Positions 34,183 to 40,964 of a stretch of 64,000 bases of DNA are shown here, piece after piece. Below the pieces are notes generated by a model. The model was not told the DNA's origin. It searched no databases and saw only the letters and a program-made list of their open reading frames with translations. The first letter of the stretch is position 1; the number at the start of each line of letters is the position of its first letter. The stretch comes from Nocardioides marinus (GTDB taxonomy: Bacteria > Actinomycetota > Actinomycetes > Propionibacteriales > Nocardioidaceae): positions 124,001 through 188,000 of the forward strand of contig NZ_JACBZI010000001.1 in NCBI RefSeq assembly GCF_013408145.1. The letters run 5' to 3'. Position numbers and translations under genes: made by a program.

Positions 34183-34255
34183 GCCCCCATCGTCTAGCGG
34201 CCCAGGACCCCGCCCTTTCACGGCGGTAGCACGGGTTCGAATCCCGTTGGGGGTG
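34183..34255 (+). tRNA. tRNA-Glu (TTC)
   Basis: The 73-nt cloverleaf is complete: acceptor GCCCCCA/TGGGGGT with a terminal G-T pair, D-arm GTCT/GGAC with a 9-base loop, anticodon stem CCGCC/GGCGG with loop CTTTCAC giving anticodon TTC, and T-arm ACGGG-TTCGAAT-CCCGT. TAGAGT at 34165 is a likely -10 element. It heads a 103-bp tandem array of two altered copies. Confidence 0.93.
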
Positions 34256-34277
34256 CGCAGCCGCGCGGAGGACGATG

Positions 34278-34358
34278 GGAGCCATCGTCTAGCGGGCGGG
34301 CATCCGAGGACCCCGCCCTGCCACGGCGGTAGCACGGGTTCGAATCCCGTTGGGGGTG
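34278..34358 (+). pseudogene. degenerate tRNA-Glu copy with GCC (Gly) anticodon
   Basis: From the D-stem to the T-arm this copies the tRNA-Glu upstream, but three things differ. The 5' acceptor strand GGAGCCA can no longer pair with TGGGGGT at positions 2-4. The D-loop is about 8 bases longer (GCGGGCATC inserted). The anticodon loop reads CTGCCAC, giving GCC, a glycine anticodon. The spacer to the next copy is identical to the one before it. A working tRNA seems unlikely with the broken acceptor, but it may be transcribed with its neighbours. Confidence 0.6.
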
Positions 34359-34380
34359 CGCAGCCGCGCGGAGGACGATG

Positions 34381-34460
34381 GGAGCCATCGTCTAACGGGC
34401 GGGCATCCGAGGACCCCGCCCTTTCACGGCGGTAGCACGGGTTCGAATCCCGTGGGGGTG
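34381..34460 (+). pseudogene. degenerate tRNA-Glu copy (TTC)
   Basis: This third unit begins exactly 103 bp after the second and shares its altered acceptor strand and enlarged D-loop, but has the anticodon loop CTTTCAC (TTC, Glu). One T is missing after the T-stem, so the 3' strand reads GGGGGTG. The acceptor cannot form. It ends 31 bp before the convergent XRE-family gene. Confidence 0.6.
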
Positions 34461-34490
34461 CCAACCACGCGAGCGTGACGAGCGCCCCGC

Positions 34491-35846
34491 TCAGGCGTGC
34501 AGGCGCTGGCGCGAGGTCTGCAGCCCGGTGGAGGCGGCCGCCCGTCGGAACGCGTCGAGCGCCAGGTCCGCCTCGCCGACCCCCTCGAGCAGTCCGCCGA
34601 GGTCGAACCACAGCTGGGCGACCTGACGGTCCGCGCCCGCCGCGCTGAGCGCCATCACCGCCCGCTGGAACGCCGCACGCGCTGCGCCGGCATGTCCCTG
34701 GTGCAGGGCCACCTCGCCGACCAGGACGTGGGCGTCGGCGGCCACGAGCGGCGCCGAGTCGCCCACCGAGCCCAGGACCTCGTGCGCCCTGGCGGCGGCC
34801 TCGTCGTGACGGCCCTGCAGGAGGCAGGCGCGGGCCTGCCACACCTGGTTCAGGGCGAGGTCGACCGTGCTCGCGTCACTGTTGCGCAGCTCGTCCTCGG
34901 CCTGACGCAGCTCGACGAACGCGGCATCGGGGTCGGGCGGATCCGTCTTGAGGTGCATCAGCCCCAGCTGGCTGCGCAGGCGGGCCTGGTTGCGTCCACC
35001 GGACGCCTGCTGCAGCAGCGCGAGGGCGTGCCGGGCCAGGGGCATCGCGGCGGCGGGGCGGCCGCGCTGGGACTCGATCACGCTGGCGTTCCAGTACGCC
35101 GACGCGCGGGCGCGCGGGGAGTCCAGCCGCTCGGCCAGGTCGATCGCACGCCGGCACATGCGCGCGGCGTGCGCGACGTCGCCGCGCTCGAAGTGGGCTG
35201 CGGCGACCGTCACCGTCAAGGCGATGGCCTCGTCGCTGCCGCCGAGACCGAGCTCGTCCAGCACGCCGGCGGCGCGCTCGCCGACCTCGACCGCGCGAGC
35301 CAGGTCACCGGCCTCGCGGTAGCAGCGGCTCAGGGCGGTCAGGAGCTCCAGCCACCCGAGGTCCTCGGCGCCGCGCGCGGTGAGGTCCTCCAGGAGCAGG
35401 ATGGCGCCGTCGAGGTCACCCAGGGCCTCGCGCAGTCGCGCGCGCAGGACCAGGGCCTCCCGGCGTACGTCGGGGAGCGTGTCGTCGTCGAGGCCGGCGA
35501 GGAGCCCGGCGGCGTCGTCGAGGTGGGCCTCGGCATCGGCGAGGTCGCCGGAGGTGAGCGCCAGGTCGGCCCAGGTCAGCCGGGTCCGCAGCTCGGGCTC
35601 CTGCTGGGGTCCGACGCCGGTCACCAGCTCCTCGACGGTGGTGCCGAGCCGGGCGGCGAGGCGCAGGAGCAGGGCCGGGTCGGGGCGGCGCTGGCCGGCC
35701 TCGATCCGGGACACGTACGCCGTGGACATCTCGCCCCCGGCCGCGTCGGTCTGGGTGAGCCCGGCCCGCAGGCGTGCGGAGCGGACCCGGGGTCCGAGCA
35801 CCGCGGGGTCGATCGTGCGGCAGCGCTCGCTGAGGTCCGGATCCAC
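34491..35846 (-). CDS. XRE-family regulator with TPR repeats
   Basis: The 451-residue protein has an N-terminal XRE helix-turn-helix (RVRSARLRAGLTQTDAAGGE, then MSTAYVSRIEAGQRRPDPAL). About 350 residues of helical TPR-like repeats follow, rich in Ala, Leu and Arg (for example AISLCYREAGDLARAVEVGE-type pairs). Such regulators in actinobacteria act in development or secondary metabolism and can be governed by peptides bound to the TPR part; that role is not shown here. It stands alone, convergent to the tRNA-Glu array. Confidence 0.85.
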   Translation of the reverse strand: MDPDLSERCRTIDPAVLGPRVRSARLRAGLTQTDAAGGEMSTAYVSRIEAGQRRPDPALLLRLAARLGTTVEELVTGVGPQQEPELRTRLTWADLALTSGDLADAEAHLDDAAGLLAGLDDDTLPDVRREALVLRARLREALGDLDGAILLLEDLTARGAEDLGWLELLTALSRCYREAGDLARAVEVGERAAGVLDELGLGGSDEAIALTVTVAAAHFERGDVAHAARMCRRAIDLAERLDSPRARASAYWNASVIESQRGRPAAAMPLARHALALLQQASGGRNQARLRSQLGLMHLKTDPPDPDAAFVELRQAEDELRNSDASTVDLALNQVWQARACLLQGRHDEAAARAHEVLGSVGDSAPLVAADAHVLVGEVALHQGHAGAARAAFQRAVMALSAAGADRQVAQLWFDLGGLLEGVGEADLALDAFRRAAASTGLQTSRQRLHA

Positions 35847-35953
35847 ATCCCGGATTCTGCCTGATCGCGACGGTGCGCACGGCGGCTTCCCCGAGGGCGG
35901 GCGGTCCCGGCCCCGCCCGGAACCCGGCGCGGTCGGGGCTCGATCGCGGGGAA

Positions 35954-35983
35954 TTGGGCGTGCTGGAAAGCATGGGTTAGAGT
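35954..35983 (+). promoter_or_regulatory. tRNA-Asp promoter
   Basis: TTGGGC (35954-35959), an 18-bp spacer and TAGAGT (35978-35983) lie 39 bp before the tRNA-Asp. The same TAGAGT -10 hexamer precedes the tRNA-Glu at 34165. Confidence 0.6.
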
Positions 35984-36022
35984 TCCGACGCTTCCTCGGT
36001 GAGAGCCGAGGGTGAGCACCAA

Positions 36023-36096
36023 GGCCCCGTAGCGCAGTTGGTTAGCGCGCCGCCCTGTCACGGCGGAGGCCGCGGGTTCGAGTCCCGTCGGGGTCG
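36023..36096 (+). tRNA. tRNA-Asp (GTC)
   Basis: The 74-nt cloverleaf fits: acceptor GGCCCCG/CGGGGTC with discriminator G, D-arm GCGC/GCGC, anticodon stem CCGCC/GGCGG with loop CTGTCAC giving GTC, and T-arm GCGGG-TTCGAGT-CCCGT. CCA is encoded directly after (36097-36099), unlike in the tRNA-Phe. Confidence 0.95.
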
Positions 36097-36104
36097 CCAT
36101 CAGG

Positions 36105-36138
36105 CGAGAGCCCCGGACCACCAGGTCCGGGGCTCTCG
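36105..36138 (+). terminator. terminator after tRNA-Asp
   Basis: CGAGAGCCCCGGACC pairs perfectly with GGTCCGGGGCTCTCG over 15 bp with a 4-base loop ACCA, starting 5 bases after the encoded CCA. Confidence 0.9.
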
Positions 36139-36194
36139 TGCTTCTCCGGCCCTGGCCCCCCGGGGGCCTCGGACGTGCCTGGCACGATGGGCCC

Positions 36195-36551
36195 GTGCCG
36201 ATCGAGATGGACCGCGAGCGCTTCGACGCCCTCGTCGACGAGGCCCTCGACGCGATCCCCGAGGAGCTGGCCTCGCTCGTGCACAACCTCGTGGTGCTCG
36301 TCGAGGACGAGCCGCCCGCGCACGAGCCGGCCGACCTCCTGGGGCTCTACGACGGAGTCGCGCTGACCCAGCGCGACTCCAGCACGCTCATGCACCTGCC
36401 CGACCGGGTCTTCGTCTTCCGCAACCCGCTGCTGGACATGTGCGAGAGCGAGGAGGAGCTGGTCGAGGAGGTGCGCATCACCGTGGTCCACGAGATCGCC
36501 CACCACTTCGGGATCAGCGACGCACGACTGCACGACCTCGGCTACGCCTGA
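36195..36551 (+). CDS. zinc metallopeptidase-like protein (DUF1025 type)
   Basis: This 118-residue protein carries the zincin motif VVHEIAHHFGISDARLHDLG near its C-terminus, with two histidines, the glutamate and a downstream acidic residue suited to bind zinc. The family of short actinobacterial metallopeptidase-like proteins has this motif and length. No signal sequence, so it is cytoplasmic. The N-terminus is acidic (ERFDALVDEALDAIPEELAS). Start is GTG at 36195, with ATG at 36207 as an alternative; neither has a strong ribosome site. Substrate unknown. Confidence 0.8.
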   Translation: MPIEMDRERFDALVDEALDAIPEELASLVHNLVVLVEDEPPAHEPADLLGLYDGVALTQRDSSTLMHLPDRVFVFRNPLLDMCESEEELVEEVRITVVHEIAHHFGISDARLHDLGYA

Positions 36552-36570
36552 GCGCGAGCGACCCGCCCGG

Positions 36571-36909
36571 TCACCCCAGCAGCCGCCCCAGGCCGAAACC
36601 CGCCGCGCAGAGCGCGAGCGCCAGGCCCACGGTCAGTGCCGCGTAGGCCGTACCCCGGCGGTGCCCCAGCCCGTGCGCCTGGACGGCGAAGGAGGAGTAG
36701 GTCGTCAACGCCCCCGCGAAGCCCGTCCCGCCCAGGGCGAGGGCGTGCCCGCCGAGCGCCAGCCCGACCAGGAGCCCGAGCAGCAGGGAGCCGACGGAGT
36801 TGGCGACGAGGGTGCCGCGCGGCAGGCCGGGACGGTCCAGCCGGGCCGAGAGCCAGTAACGGGCCGGCGCGCCGACGGCGGCCCCGAGGGCGACCAGCAG
36901 CGGGGTCAC
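36571..36909 (-). CDS. crcB: CrcB/Fluc fluoride channel subunit
   Basis: The 112-residue protein has four hydrophobic helices with the CrcB pattern LGAAVGAPARYWLSARLD, then LPRGTLVANSVGSLLLGLLV and GFAGALTTYSSFAVQA. CrcB dimers export toxic fluoride. The GTG at 36909 overlaps the stop of the second crcB (GTGA), so the two are probably assembled as a heterodimer. The conserved asparagine (VANS) and the phenylalanine-containing loop are present. Confidence 0.92.
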   Translation of the reverse strand: MTPLLVALGAAVGAPARYWLSARLDRPGLPRGTLVANSVGSLLLGLLVGLALGGHALALGGTGFAGALTTYSSFAVQAHGLGHRRGTAYAALTVGLALALCAAGFGLGRLLG

Positions 36910-37280
36910 CGCAGGTCCTCCGGCTGGTCGCGCAGGCGGGCCGCGGTGACCGCCAGCACGCCGGCGGCCAGGGTGCCGAGCACGTAGGCCGCGGCCAGTG
37001 CCGGCCGGCCGTCGGCGACCAGGACGCGGGCCTCCTCGGCGTACGCCGAGAGGGTGGTGAACCCGCCCAGCAGGCCGGGCCCCAGCGCTACCAGCAGCAG
37101 CGGCCGGCGGCGTACCGCCAGCAGCGTGGGCAGCAGGGCCAGCAGGAAGCAGCCGACCACGTTGACCGCGAGCGTCGCCCACGGGAACCCGTCGGTCGTG
37201 GGTGATGCGGCCCCGATCGCCCAGCGGCCCACGGCGCCGACGGCACCGCCGGCGGCGACGGCGGCCAGCTCGCGTCTCAC
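36906..37280 (-). CDS. crcB: CrcB/Fluc fluoride channel subunit
   Basis: This 124-residue partner subunit shows AAGGAVGAVGRWAIGAASPT, FPWATLAVNVVGCFLLALL and GPGLLGGFTTLSAYAEEA, the counterparts of the CrcB motifs. It is the upstream gene of the pair and starts at GTG 37280. No fluoride riboswitch was recognised in the 68 bp before it, so regulation by fluoride is not indicated by the sequence. Confidence 0.92.
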   Translation of the reverse strand: MRRELAAVAAGGAVGAVGRWAIGAASPTTDGFPWATLAVNVVGCFLLALLPTLLAVRRRPLLLVALGPGLLGGFTTLSAYAEEARVLVADGRPALAAAYVLGTLAAGVLAVTAARLRDQPEDLR

Positions 37281-37348
37281 GCAGGGCAGGCTAGCGAGGC
37301 CGAGGCGCCGCGGTCGGGTCAGCCGCGGCCAGAGGTGCCCGGGCCCGG

Positions 37349-38311
37349 TCAGCCGTAGCGGCGGGCGGCGAGGTGGGGTGTCCCCGCGTGGCGGTGCTCG
37401 GGGCGCTGGGTCCGGGCGGCGCGCGGCCGGGGGAGGGAGGGCTCGCCACGGGTCTGGCGGACCAGCTCGCCGAGGTACCACTCCTGGAAGGCGTGCTGCT
37501 CGGGGCTGCGGGCCAGCGAGAGCAGGCGCTGCTGGCGGCAGAACTCGTCGGCGAGGTCGAGCAGCGAGATGAACCGCTCGATGGTGCGACCGGCCGACCG
37601 CGCGACCACGATCTCGAGGTCGACGCTCTCCTGACCGTCCTCCTGGGCCAGCAGGACCGGGGTCTCGTCGGTGCCGACCCGCAGGTGACGATCGAGGTCG
37701 CCGAAGAGGTCGGAGAGGTCCTTGGCGAGCGGGTAGTCGCTCTCGTGGGCCAAGGAGAGCAGCCGCACCTCGCGACGCAGCTCGCTGAAGTGACGACCGA
37801 ACGCGAGGAACGCCTCGACGGGCACGTCGCGCACCACGACCGACGTCGCGTCCTCGGGCAGCTCGTCGGCAGCGGCCGCTACGCCGGTGATCACCCCGGG
37901 CACACCGCGGTCGTCCGCGAAGGAGTCGGCGGGAGCGAACCAGACGACCTTGCCGTCCCGCTCGATCTCCGCACCCCAGGCGTCGGCGCAGCGCGCGACG
38001 ATGGACAGGCCCCGGCCGAAGGTCAGCAGGACGTCCTCGTCCTCGTCCTCGTCCGAGGGAAGCACCGGGCGCTCCTGCGAGCCGTCACGGACCTCGACAC
38101 GCGGGTGCTGGCGGGTGCCGCGGACACGGACCTGGATCGGGGCCTCGCCGTGGAGCAGCGCGTTGGTCACCAGCTCGGAGACCCCGAGCTCGGCGCACTC
38201 CACCAGCTCGGGGCGATCGATGTCCAGGCACGTCTGCACCACCCACTGCCGGGCGTCCTGCACACCACGGGGTCCACCGCCGAGCGAGAGCGCTGGTCGG
38301 TTGAGCGGCAC
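37349..38311 (-). CDS. HATPase-domain regulator (RsbW/anti-sigma-like) with extended C-terminus
   Basis: The 320-residue protein starts with an HATPase_c_2 domain of the RsbW type (about 10-130): CAELGVSELVTNALLHGEAP is the N-box and TFGRGLSIVARCADAWGAEI the G-box region. RsbW-like kinases bind sigma factors or phosphorylate anti-anti-sigma proteins. The other 190 residues are helical and unassigned, with acidic DEDEDED inside the ATPase part. No sigma factor or antagonist gene adjoins. A candidate sigma-B-type promoter lies upstream. Confidence 0.75.
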   Translation of the reverse strand: MPLNRPALSLGGGPRGVQDARQWVVQTCLDIDRPELVECAELGVSELVTNALLHGEAPIQVRVRGTRQHPRVEVRDGSQERPVLPSDEDEDEDVLLTFGRGLSIVARCADAWGAEIERDGKVVWFAPADSFADDRGVPGVITGVAAAADELPEDATSVVVRDVPVEAFLAFGRHFSELRREVRLLSLAHESDYPLAKDLSDLFGDLDRHLRVGTDETPVLLAQEDGQESVDLEIVVARSAGRTIERFISLLDLADEFCRQQRLLSLARSPEQHAFQEWYLGELVRQTRGEPSLPRPRAARTQRPEHRHAGTPHLAARRYG

Positions 38312-38371
38312 GTGCTGACTCCCATGGATGTGGCCGGGCAGAGGGCGCGATGCGCCATTCTGCGTTCGCGA

Positions 38372-38397
38372 CTACCCGTCCATCGACACCGACAAAC
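38372..38397 (-). promoter_or_regulatory. possible sigma-B-type promoter
   Basis: On the minus strand GTTT (38397-38394), a 16-bp spacer and GGGTAG (38377-38372) resemble the actinobacterial general-stress pattern GNNTn14-16GGGTAY, with the last base off. It would start transcription about 50 bp before the RsbW-like gene, which would fit autoregulation of a stress circuit. The rest of the 344-bp gap 38312-38655 shows no gene. Confidence 0.35.
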
Positions 38398-38655
38398 CGG
38401 GTCGTTGAACTTTTTCACGTCCGAGGCCGAGGGGTGAACGATCGGTCCAGACCACCGAGGCGGAGCAGGGACCCCCTCGGGAAGGGTGTCGGACGCGCGG
38501 GGGACCCTGCGGACGGGTGGTGCGGGCGCGTGCGACGTACGCCACTGTGAGCCACGGAACGCCCGGTCGGGTTGGGCGCTGCGGCTGTGGTAGCGCGACA
38601 CTTGTCGGGCACGCGGTCCCACCGGACCCCGCTACCCCAAGGAGAGGTGCTCGGC

Positions 38656-40167
38656 ATGACCCAGACCGGACCGGCAGGCGCGGACGCTTCCGCCCCCACC
38701 CCCGCGAAGGGCAGTGGTCGTCACAGGGTCGTCGTCATCGGCTCCGGCTTCGGCGGCCTGTTCGGCACCAAGGCACTGCGCCGCTCCGACGTCGACGTCA
38801 CCATGGTCGCCAAGACCACCCACCACCTCTTCCAGCCGCTGCTCTACCAGGTGGCCACCGGCATCTTGTCCGAGGGAGAGATCGCCCCGCCGACCCGCGA
38901 GGTGCTCAGCCGCCAGGACAACGCCAAGGTGCTGCTCGGCGAGGTCACCGAGATCGACCTCGAGCGTCGCCTGGTCACCTCGCAGGTCCTGGGTCGCGAG
39001 ACCGTGTCCGCCTACGACTCCCTCGTGGTCGCCGCCGGCGCCGGCCAGTCCTACTTCGGCAACGACCACTTCGCCGAGTTCGCGCCCGGCATGAAGAGCA
39101 TCGACGACGCCCTCGAGCTGCGCGGCCGGATCTTCGGCGCCTTCGAGATGGCCGAGCTCGGCGCGACCCGCGGCGAGGAGGTCGACCACCTGCTGACCTT
39201 CGTCGTCGTCGGCGCCGGCCCGACCGGTGTCGAGATGGCCGGGCAGATCGCCGAGCTGGCGCACCGCACGCTGCGCCGCGACTTCCGGGCGATCAACACC
39301 CGCACCGCCCGCGTGGTCCTGGTCGACGCCGCCGGACAGGTGCTGCCCCCCTTCGGCGCCAAGCTGGGCGAGAAGACCAAGAAGGAGCTCGAGAAGCTCG
39401 GCGTCGAGGTCAAGCTCGGCGCGATGGTCACCGACGTCGACGAGCGCGGGCTGCAGATGAAGCACCGCGACGGCACCGTCGAGCGGATCGAGTCGGTCTG
39501 CAAGATCTGGGCCGCCGGTGTCCAGGCCAGCCCGCTGGCCCGCACCCTGTCGGAGCAGACCGGTGCCCCGCTGGACCGCGCCGGTCGCATCGGCGTCAAC
39601 CCCGACCTGACCCTCCCCGGCCACCCCGAGGTCTTCGTCGTCGGCGACATGATCGCGCTCGACAACCTGCCGGGTGTCGCGCAGGTGGCCATCCAGGGCG
39701 CGAAGTACGCCGCCAAGGAGATCGACGGGCGGCTCAAGGGCAAGCCGTCGCAGCCGCCGTTCAAGTACTTCGACAAGGGCTCGATGGCCACGATCAGCCG
39801 CTTCCGTGCGGTCGCGATGATCGGCAAGCTGCGGCTCACCGGCTTCGTCGCCTGGCTGATGTGGCTGGCGGTCCACCTCGTCTACATCACCGGCTTCAAG
39901 AACCGCGTCACCGCGGTCCTGCACTGGTTCGTCTCGTTCCTGGGTCGCGGTCGCTCCGAGCGCACCGCCACCGAGCAGCAGATCTTCGCGCGGTCCGCGC
40001 TGAGCCGGCTCGAGCGCGGCACCCAGGACCTCGTCTCCGACCCCGGCTCGTACGCCGACAAGCGGATCGCCGACGAGGCCGAGCGTCGCGCGGCGCTGGA
40101 GCAGCAGGCGCTCGAGGAGGCCCGCCTCACCGACGCCGGCGAGCGTGGCGTGCGCGTCGGCGGCTGA
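38656..40167 (+). CDS. ndh: type II NADH:quinone oxidoreductase-like flavoprotein
   Basis: The 503-residue protein has two dinucleotide folds, FAD near residue 25 (RVVVIGSGFGGLFGTKALRR) and NADH near residue 180 (FVVVGAGPTGVEMAGQIAEL), and the GDMIALDNLPGVAQVAIQGA segment of NDH-2. A C-terminal stretch LTGFVAWLMWLAVHLVYITG attaches it to the membrane face. It would pass electrons from NADH to menaquinone without proton pumping. AGGAGAGG precedes the ATG at 38656. It is a single-gene unit. Confidence 0.9.
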   Translation: MTQTGPAGADASAPTPAKGSGRHRVVVIGSGFGGLFGTKALRRSDVDVTMVAKTTHHLFQPLLYQVATGILSEGEIAPPTREVLSRQDNAKVLLGEVTEIDLERRLVTSQVLGRETVSAYDSLVVAAGAGQSYFGNDHFAEFAPGMKSIDDALELRGRIFGAFEMAELGATRGEEVDHLLTFVVVGAGPTGVEMAGQIAELAHRTLRRDFRAINTRTARVVLVDAAGQVLPPFGAKLGEKTKKELEKLGVEVKLGAMVTDVDERGLQMKHRDGTVERIESVCKIWAAGVQASPLARTLSEQTGAPLDRAGRIGVNPDLTLPGHPEVFVVGDMIALDNLPGVAQVAIQGAKYAAKEIDGRLKGKPSQPPFKYFDKGSMATISRFRAVAMIGKLRLTGFVAWLMWLAVHLVYITGFKNRVTAVLHWFVSFLGRGRSERTATEQQIFARSALSRLERGTQDLVSDPGSYADKRIADEAERRAALEQQALEEARLTDAGERGVRVGG

Positions 40168-40176
40168 CTCCCCGCT

Positions 40177-40216
40177 GGTCGAGGTGCGAGGAGCGCCAGC
40201 GACGAGCCACGAGACC
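40177..40216. repeat. quasi-palindromic intergenic element
   Basis: GGTCGAGG at the left and CCACGAGACC at the right frame a 40-bp imperfect inverted repeat with GAGGAGCGCCAGCGACGAGC inside. It lies between the convergent NDH-2 and thioesterase genes. Elements of this look (a hairpin of TCGAGG...CGAGACC) are scattered between genes in Nocardioides-type genomes; that identity is from memory and unverified. It may act as a terminator. Confidence 0.45.
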
Positions 40217-40233
40217 CCGGAGCCCCGAGCCGC

Positions 40234-40908
40234 CTACTCGAAGTAGCGCGGGGTGGGGTGCGGCTGCTCGCTGGCGATCCGCTCCCGGGCCCACCGCGGC
40301 AGGATGAAGAGACCCTCGGCCTCGACGGTGACCCCGTCGGGGCCGACCAGGTGCCCGCGGCACCAGGTCTTGTGGTCCTCGGAGCGCTCGATCCAGGCCT
40401 CACCGCGCAGGTCGCCGAGCGGCGTCCCCTGCCGGTATGACAGCGTCAACGTCGCCGTCATGCCCGGCCGACCGCCCGCCCCGGCGGACTCGCCGAGCAG
40501 CTGGTCGAGCAGGAGTGCCGAGACGCCTCCGTGCACCAGGCCGGGCGGGCCCTCGTACACGGCGCCGAGGTGGAAGTCCGACCAGACCCTGCCGTCCCGG
40601 TCGGGGTGGTGCTCGATGCGCAACGGCGGGGCCACCGCGTTGCGCAGCCCCACGACGGTGTTGCCCCAGGGGCGACCGCGACCCTCGGCCGAGAAGCGGA
40701 CGCCGTATGCCCCCTCGAGCTGGCGGGCCCGCAGTCGCGCGGTGATCGCCTCGACCTCGGCCTGCGCCGCCCGGATCTCCTCGTCGTCGACGAGGGTGCG
40801 CAGCCCGGCGTCGACCAGCTCGCGCAGGGACTGGGTGAAGGGCCCGTAGAGGTCGCGCTGGCGCTGGACCTCCGTCTCCGGGAGGTCGTCGCGCACGTAG
40901 CCGGCCAT
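40234..40908 (-). CDS. PaaI-type hotdog thioesterase
   Basis: This 224-residue protein has a hotdog domain in its C-terminal part with GAVYEGPPGLVHGGVSALLL and DQLLGESAG, the HGG-type active segment of PaaI/YbgC-like acyl-CoA thioesterases, then the strands MTATLTLSYRQGTPLGDLRG. The N-terminal 90 residues are helical and charged and longer than usual. It would cleave an acyl-CoA in the cytoplasm; the acyl group is unknown. Single-gene unit on the minus strand. Confidence 0.82.
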   Translation of the reverse strand: MAGYVRDDLPETEVQRQRDLYGPFTQSLRELVDAGLRTLVDDEEIRAAQAEVEAITARLRARQLEGAYGVRFSAEGRGRPWGNTVVGLRNAVAPPLRIEHHPDRDGRVWSDFHLGAVYEGPPGLVHGGVSALLLDQLLGESAGAGGRPGMTATLTLSYRQGTPLGDLRGEAWIERSEDHKTWCRGHLVGPDGVTVEAEGLFILPRWARERIASEQPHPTPRYFE

Positions 40909-40964
40909 GCCGGGACTCTAGAACAGGTTCCAGTTCCAGGCTGGGGTCGCTCGCGCGGGATCCC

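Noticed and set aside
34278-34358. Functional tRNA-Gly (GCC)
   Set aside because: Only the anticodon suggests glycine. The body is tRNA-Glu, the acceptor stem does not pair and the D-loop is too large.
37281-37348. Fluoride riboswitch before the crcB pair
   Set aside because: The 68-bp gap lacks the conserved pseudoknot sequence of that riboswitch.
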